Shown one piece after another: positions 5,947 through 8,482 of a stretch of 8,482 nucleotides of DNA. The notes under the pieces are model-generated. The model was not told the origin of the DNA. It searched no databases and saw only the letters and a program-made list of their open reading frames with translations. Each line of letters begins with the position of its first letter. The first letter of the stretch is position 1. The stretch comes from an uncultured Clostridia bacterium (lineage in GTDB: Bacteria > Bacillota > Clostridia > Christensenellales > Aristaeellaceae). The stretch is from assembly GCA_934636425.1 (NCBI GenBank), contig CAKUAV010000135.1, positions 1-8,482 on the forward strand. Reading direction: 5' to 3'. A program made the position numbers and the translations under genes.

Positions 5947-6618
5947 ATGTCGATCAATCGATCAGAGCTGAACGCGGCGATTCCGCAGCCGGCCATGGAG
6001 CGGCTGCCGCTGTATCTCAACTATCTGAAGATGCGCATGGCGGAAGGCTGCGAGCAGATTTCCTCGGCCATGATCGCGCAGGATCTCCGCCTGACCGGCA
6101 TACAGGTGCGCAAGGATCTGGCCTATGTGTCCAGCGGCCGCCCGCGCACCGGGCGCAATGTGGCCGCGCTGATCGCCTGTCTGGAGGAAGCGCTGGGCTA
6201 CAAAACGGAAAAGCGCGTCGTGCTGGCCGGCGCGGGGCGGCTGGGACAGGCACTCATGTCCTACGACGGCTTTGCGCATTGCGGCTTTCGCATGGTGGCG
6301 GCCTTCGACGCGGACGAGCATCGCATCGGCATGTCCATAAACGGCTGCCTGGTGTACCCGACGGAATCGATCGCCGCGCAGACGAAGAGCGTGGCCGCGG
6401 ATTACGGCATCATCGCCGTGCCGGCCGCGCAGGCGCAGAATGTGTGCGACAAACTGGTCGAGGGCGGCGTGCGCGCGATACTGTGCTTCGCGCCGGTCAA
6501 TCTGAACGTGCCCAAGCGCGTCGTCGTGCGCAATATGGACATCGCGGCCTCGCTGCTTCTGCTCTCCAACAGCCTGACGCAGGCCGAAATCGAGCGAGTG
6601 GACGACGAATACGAATAA
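5947..6618 (+). CDS. rex: Redox-sensing transcriptional repressor Rex
   Basis: This 223-residue protein has the family's usual length and domain order. The N-terminal winged helix includes 'QISSAMIAQDLRLTG' and the hallmark 'QVRKDLAYVSSGRPRTGR' (53-70). The NAD(H)-binding Rossmann domain has 'VVLAGAGRLGQAL' (91-103) and 'AAFDADEHRIG' (118-128). The C-terminus contains 'FAPVNLNVPKRVVVRNMDIAASL' features (181-203) and a last helix used for domain swapping in Rex dimers. Rex binds DNA when NAD+ is high and releases it when NADH rises; in Clostridia it controls hydrogenase, fermentation and NADH-recycling genes. The ATG at 5947 follows AAGGGAAGTGAG (5931-5942). The frame is open further upstream, but that part has no homology features. 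The DNA-binding wing reads 'SSGRPRTGRN' instead of the usual 'FG.FG.RG.GY', a mild divergence. The gene appears monocistronic. Confidence 0.95.
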   Translation: MSINRSELNAAIPQPAMERLPLYLNYLKMRMAEGCEQISSAMIAQDLRLTGIQVRKDLAYVSSGRPRTGRNVAALIACLEEALGYKTEKRVVLAGAGRLGQALMSYDGFAHCGFRMVAAFDADEHRIGMSINGCLVYPTESIAAQTKSVAADYGIIAVPAAQAQNVCDKLVEGGVRAILCFAPVNLNVPKRVVVRNMDIAASLLLLSNSLTQAEIERVDDEYE

Positions 6619-6638
6619 TGCGAATCAAAAGAGAGTAG

Positions 6639-6668
6639 AGGAGAACGTCTGAGAGGGCGTTCTCTTTG
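6639..6668 (+). terminator. Intrinsic-like terminator after rex (copy 1 of duplicated hairpin)
   Basis: GAGAACG (6641-6647) pairs perfectly with CGTTCTC (6658-6664), with further A-T and G-T pairs at the base. The loop is 10 nt and a T-rich tract (TTTGTTT) follows. The hairpin begins about 20 nt after the rex stop, which is the right place to end the rex transcript. Confidence 0.75.
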
Positions 6669-6899
6669 TTTATCAAAAAAGGCCTGACAAGCTGCTGAAC
6701 GGGGATTCAAGCTCCCCGCCGCGAGCCGCTTTCGCTCCAGTTTTTTGCTCTGAAAATGGGATTTTTCGCCGCAAAATGGCGTTGCGCCCGCATCGTATAC
6801 GCTGCTGGATACGTTTCAAAATTCGAGAGGGCTCGACTCTTTCGAGCGATTCGAAGGTTTTTGACAGGCTGGGAGAACGTCTGAGAGGGCGTTCTCTTT
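6640..6899 (+). repeat. Pair of identical 28-nt direct repeats flanking a 204-nt non-coding spacer
   Basis: The 28 bases at 6640-6667 recur without a mismatch at 6872-6899, an offset of 232 nt. Each copy is a complete terminator-like hairpin. The spacer (6668-6871) has no plausible gene. It holds a 6-bp hairpin CGGGGA/TCCCCG (6700-6705 with 6713-6718), T-runs, and a TTCGA/TCGAA inverted pair near 6821-6855. The whole segment looks like a non-coding repeat unit or a small degenerate element rather than a gene. Confidence 0.7.
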
Positions 6900-6901
6900 T
6901 T
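6872..6901 (+). terminator. Second terminator-like hairpin (copy 2)
   Basis: GAGAACG (6873-6879) pairs with CGTTCTC (6890-6896) and is directly followed by TTTTT (6897-6901). It is therefore the better intrinsic terminator of the two copies. No gene lies between it and copy 1, so it is either a backup terminator for rex or part of a repeated intergenic element. Confidence 0.65.
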
Positions 6902-7229
6902 GCATATACGAACGCTGCCCGAGCCCGCTTTCGATAAAATGCGGCAATATTGTCCGATGCGCGCCTGCCGATGCGAGATGGGGAAGCCGGCGCGGCAAGG
7001 CTGAAAATTGTCGGATTGTTAATTTTGAATGTAACGCATATGACAAATATGGAAATGACGGCCATGAAACGCGATTTATGCACTTTGCACTTCGAAAACG
7101 GTCATAATGGCGGAAAACTGCCGCATGAAAGGCCGAAAAATGAAGCGTATCAATCCGAATGATTCAAAGACAGAACACGGCGATGTTCGCTCTGAGAGTG
7201 TCGGAATTTGGAGAATATTGCGGTTAAAC
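6902..7229. other. Gene-free intergenic stretch, lower GC than its flanks
   Basis: No reading frame here has a credible RBS, codon pattern or recognisable product. The composition is visibly more A/T-rich than the genes on either side. It contains small palindromic patches: CAATATTG (6945-6952) inside a near-symmetric GGCAATATTGTC, TTGTTAA (7016-7022), and CATAT/ATATG arms at 7037-7051. These are possible regulator sites for the downstream operon, but none matches a complete known operator. Confidence 0.5.
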
Positions 7230-7259
7230 TTGACAAACTGAACATGACTGGTATATACT
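7230..7259 (+). promoter_or_regulatory. Promoter of the nuoE/nuoF-like operon
   Basis: A perfect -35 hexamer TTGACA (7230-7235) is followed by TATACT (7254-7259; 18-nt spacer), or alternatively by TATATA (7252-7257; 16-nt spacer) with a TG extension at 7249-7250. It lies about 70 nt before the nuoE start codon and is the clearest housekeeping-type promoter in the window. Confidence 0.75.
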
Positions 7260-7271
7260 CCATGATATAAA

Positions 7272-7297
7272 CGTGGTCAGGGTAAGGCATAACCACG
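7272..7297 (+). repeat. Inverted repeat in the nuoE leader
   Basis: CGTGGT (7272-7277) and ACCACG (7292-7297) form a perfect 6-bp inverted repeat around a 14-nt centre, just downstream of the predicted transcription start. It could be a small leader hairpin or an operator. The short stem makes chance occurrence possible. Confidence 0.35.
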
Positions 7298-7326
7298 GGC
7301 GTGAATAACTATTGAGGAGGACTATC

Positions 7327-7812
7327 ATGGCTCATTTGAGTGAAGCGGCGGCGGCAAAAATCGTTGAGATCTGCGATCGCTATGCCGAGGAAACAACTCC
7401 CCTGATGATGATTCTGAGCGACATCCAGAAGGAGTATGGCTATATTCCGCTGGAAGTGCAGGAGCTCGTCTCCCAGAAAACCGGCATCAGCGTCGCGGAA
7501 ATCTACGGCGTGGTGACCTTCTATTCGTTCTTCTCCCTCCGGCCGAAGGGAAAATACATCATCGGCTGCTGCCTGGGCACCGCCTGCTATGTCAAGGGCG
7601 CCCAGAAAGTTATCGACAAATTCAGCGAAATTCTGGGCATCAAGCCCGGCGAGAGCACCGAGGACGGCCTGTTTACAATCGATGCGCTGCGCTGCATTGG
7701 CGCGTGCGGCATTGCGCCGGCCGTGTCGATCAATGGCAAGGTCTATCCCAAGGTTCAGGTCAGCGCGGTTCCCGGCATCATTGAGGAGCTTCGCCAGCAG
7801 GGAGGTATGTAA
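7327..7812 (+). CDS. nuoE: NuoE/HydC-like [2Fe-2S] subunit of an NADH-linked complex
   Basis: This 161-residue protein matches the 24-kDa NuoE/HydC family in length and layout. The N-terminal helical part has 'LSDIQKEYGYIP' (30-41) and 'VAEIYGVVTFYSFF' (56-69). The thioredoxin-like [2Fe-2S] part has 'CCLGTACYVKGA' (Cys82 and Cys87) and 'ALRCIGACGIAPAV' (Cys123 and Cys127), giving the expected C-x4-C and C-x3-C ligands. The subunit hands electrons between the NADH/FMN subunit and other centres. The ATG at 7327 has GAGGAGG (7314-7320) 6 nt upstream; an in-frame TTG at 7312 overlaps that RBS and is rejected. A NuoF-like gene begins 2 nt after the stop. Without the other complex I genes in view, a bifurcating hydrogenase or formate dehydrogenase module is more likely than respiratory complex I. 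Confidence 0.93.
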   Translation: MAHLSEAAAAKIVEICDRYAEETTPLMMILSDIQKEYGYIPLEVQELVSQKTGISVAEIYGVVTFYSFFSLRPKGKYIIGCCLGTACYVKGAQKVIDKFSEILGIKPGESTEDGLFTIDALRCIGACGIAPAVSINGKVYPKVQVSAVPGIIEELRQQGGM

Positions 7813-7814
7813 TC

Positions 7815-8482
7815 ATGATTAAAAGCTTTGAAGAGCTCACCGCGGTTCAGCAGTCCTGTTCCGCCCGCCTGGCCGGCAAGTTCAGAGGCGAAGGCGGCAA
7901 GCGCGCCATCGTGCTGTGCGGCGGCACCGGCTGTCTGTCCTCCAACTCCGCTGAAATCCGCGAAAAATTCAGCAAAATCATTGAAGAAAAGGGCCTTTCC
8001 GACAGAGTGACCGTCAATCAGGTCGGCTGCTTCGGCTTCTGCTCTCAGGGCCCGTTCGTCAAGATCTATCCCGAGGACACGCTCTACCGCATGGTGCGTC
8101 TGGACGACGTCGAGGAGATCATCGAGAAGGACATCATCGGCGGCGAGGTCGTCGAGCATCTGCTGTATGTCGATCCCGCGACCGAGCAGAAGGTTGCCAA
8201 GCAGGACGACATCACGTTCTACAAAAAGCAGGTTCGCATCGCGCTGCACGGCTGCGGCTCGATCAACCCCGAGGACATCAACGAGGCGCTGGGCGACGGC
8301 GCTTTCCAGGGCCTGGCCAAGGCGCTCAAGATGGATCGCGCCGACGTGATCAAGGAGATCCTTGATTCCGGCCTGCGCGGCCGCGGCGGCGGCGGCTTCC
8401 CGACCGGCCGCAAGTGGCAGTTTGCCTATGCGCAGCCCGACGGAACCAAGTATGTGGTCTGCAACGGCGACGAGGGCGATCC
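7815..8482 (+). CDS. nuoF: NuoF/HydB-like NADH-binding FMN subunit, N-terminal part (3' partial)
   Basis: Some 222 codons are visible before the window ends in open frame. The N-terminus carries a thioredoxin-like [2Fe-2S] domain, Cys35-x4-40 ('LCGGTGC') and Cys72-x3-76 ('GCFGFC'), an extension that is typical of HydB and related bacterial NuoF-like proteins and absent from short respiratory NuoF. The 51-kDa domain then begins, with the NADH/FMN glycine-rich loop 'GLRGRGGGGFPTGRKW' (186-201) and 'CNGDEGD' (216-222). It is the NADH-oxidising or NADH-reducing flavin subunit. GGAGG (7801-7805) is 9 nt upstream of the ATG. The [4Fe-4S] C-terminal region and the identity of the catalytic partner, probably an [FeFe]-hydrogenase large subunit, lie beyond the edge. 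Confidence 0.93.
   Translation, partial: MIKSFEELTAVQQSCSARLAGKFRGEGGKRAIVLCGGTGCLSSNSAEIREKFSKIIEEKGLSDRVTVNQVGCFGFCSQGPFVKIYPEDTLYRMVRLDDVEEIIEKDIIGGEVVEHLLYVDPATEQKVAKQDDITFYKKQVRIALHGCGSINPEDINEALGDGAFQGLAKALKMDRADVIKEILDSGLRGRGGGGFPTGRKWQFAYAQPDGTKYVVCNGDEGD

Noticed and set aside
6673..7083. Minus-strand open frame of 136 codons through the repeat region, with a similar one at 6402-6710
   Set aside because: Both translate the repeated hairpin as 'RERPLRRSP', cross terminator structures, and show no domain; the peptide similarity is a by-product of the DNA repeat.
6950..7162. Small + strand open frame of 70 codons before the nuoE promoter
   Set aside because: No convincing RBS, no recognisable motif, and codon use unlike the neighbouring genes.

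Overview
The window reads as an accessory-metabolism stretch from a strictly anaerobic, GC-rich Gram-positive fermenter, most likely a member of the Clostridia. That placement is an inference. It rests on strong GGAGG-type ribosome binding sites, a Rex redox repressor, a HydABC/NuoEF-type NADH module, and heterodisulfide-reductase-like electron-transfer genes without any methanogenesis gene in view. All genes read on the + strand. No tRNA, rRNA, CRISPR array or insertion sequence was seen.

Region 1 (1-5602) is one tightly packed operon that enters from the left. It holds the 3' end of an HdrA-like flavoprotein, an MvhD-like [2Fe-2S] protein, two multi-[4Fe-4S] proteins, an FAD/NAD(P)H-binding flavoprotein with a C-terminal [2Fe-2S] site (FlxA/AsrB/PyrK-like), a succinate dehydrogenase/fumarate reductase-type iron-sulfur protein, and a fumarate reductase-type FAD protein. 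The first five genes overlap one another. The last two follow after short gaps, each with its own strong RBS. The layout suggests a soluble complex that takes electrons from NAD(P)H, passes them through Flx-like subunits and MvhD to the HdrA flavin, and may split them between ferredoxin and the fumarate-reductase-like pair. The flavoprotein keeps the fumarate-reductase catalytic residues but has Asn at the covalent-FAD His position. It also has a roughly 90-residue N-terminal extension and no usual C-terminal domain. No cytochrome b anchor gene follows.

Region 2 (5603-6668) starts with a GC-rich hairpin after the operon. A candidate promoter and a leader of about 150 nt with two strong hairpins follow. 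Then comes rex, which ends in a hairpin terminator.

Region 3 (6619-7326) is about 700 nt with no convincing gene. It contains two identical 28-nt terminator-like hairpins 232 nt apart, other small inverted repeats, a more AT-rich stretch, and a good promoter.

Region 4 (7327-8482) begins a second operon: a NuoE/HydC-like [2Fe-2S] subunit and the N-terminal part of a NuoF/HydB-like NADH/FMN subunit, cut by the window edge. The rest is probably an electron-bifurcating [FeFe]-hydrogenase or a related NADH/ferredoxin enzyme. Rex between the two operons fits NADH/NAD+-responsive control of one or both.
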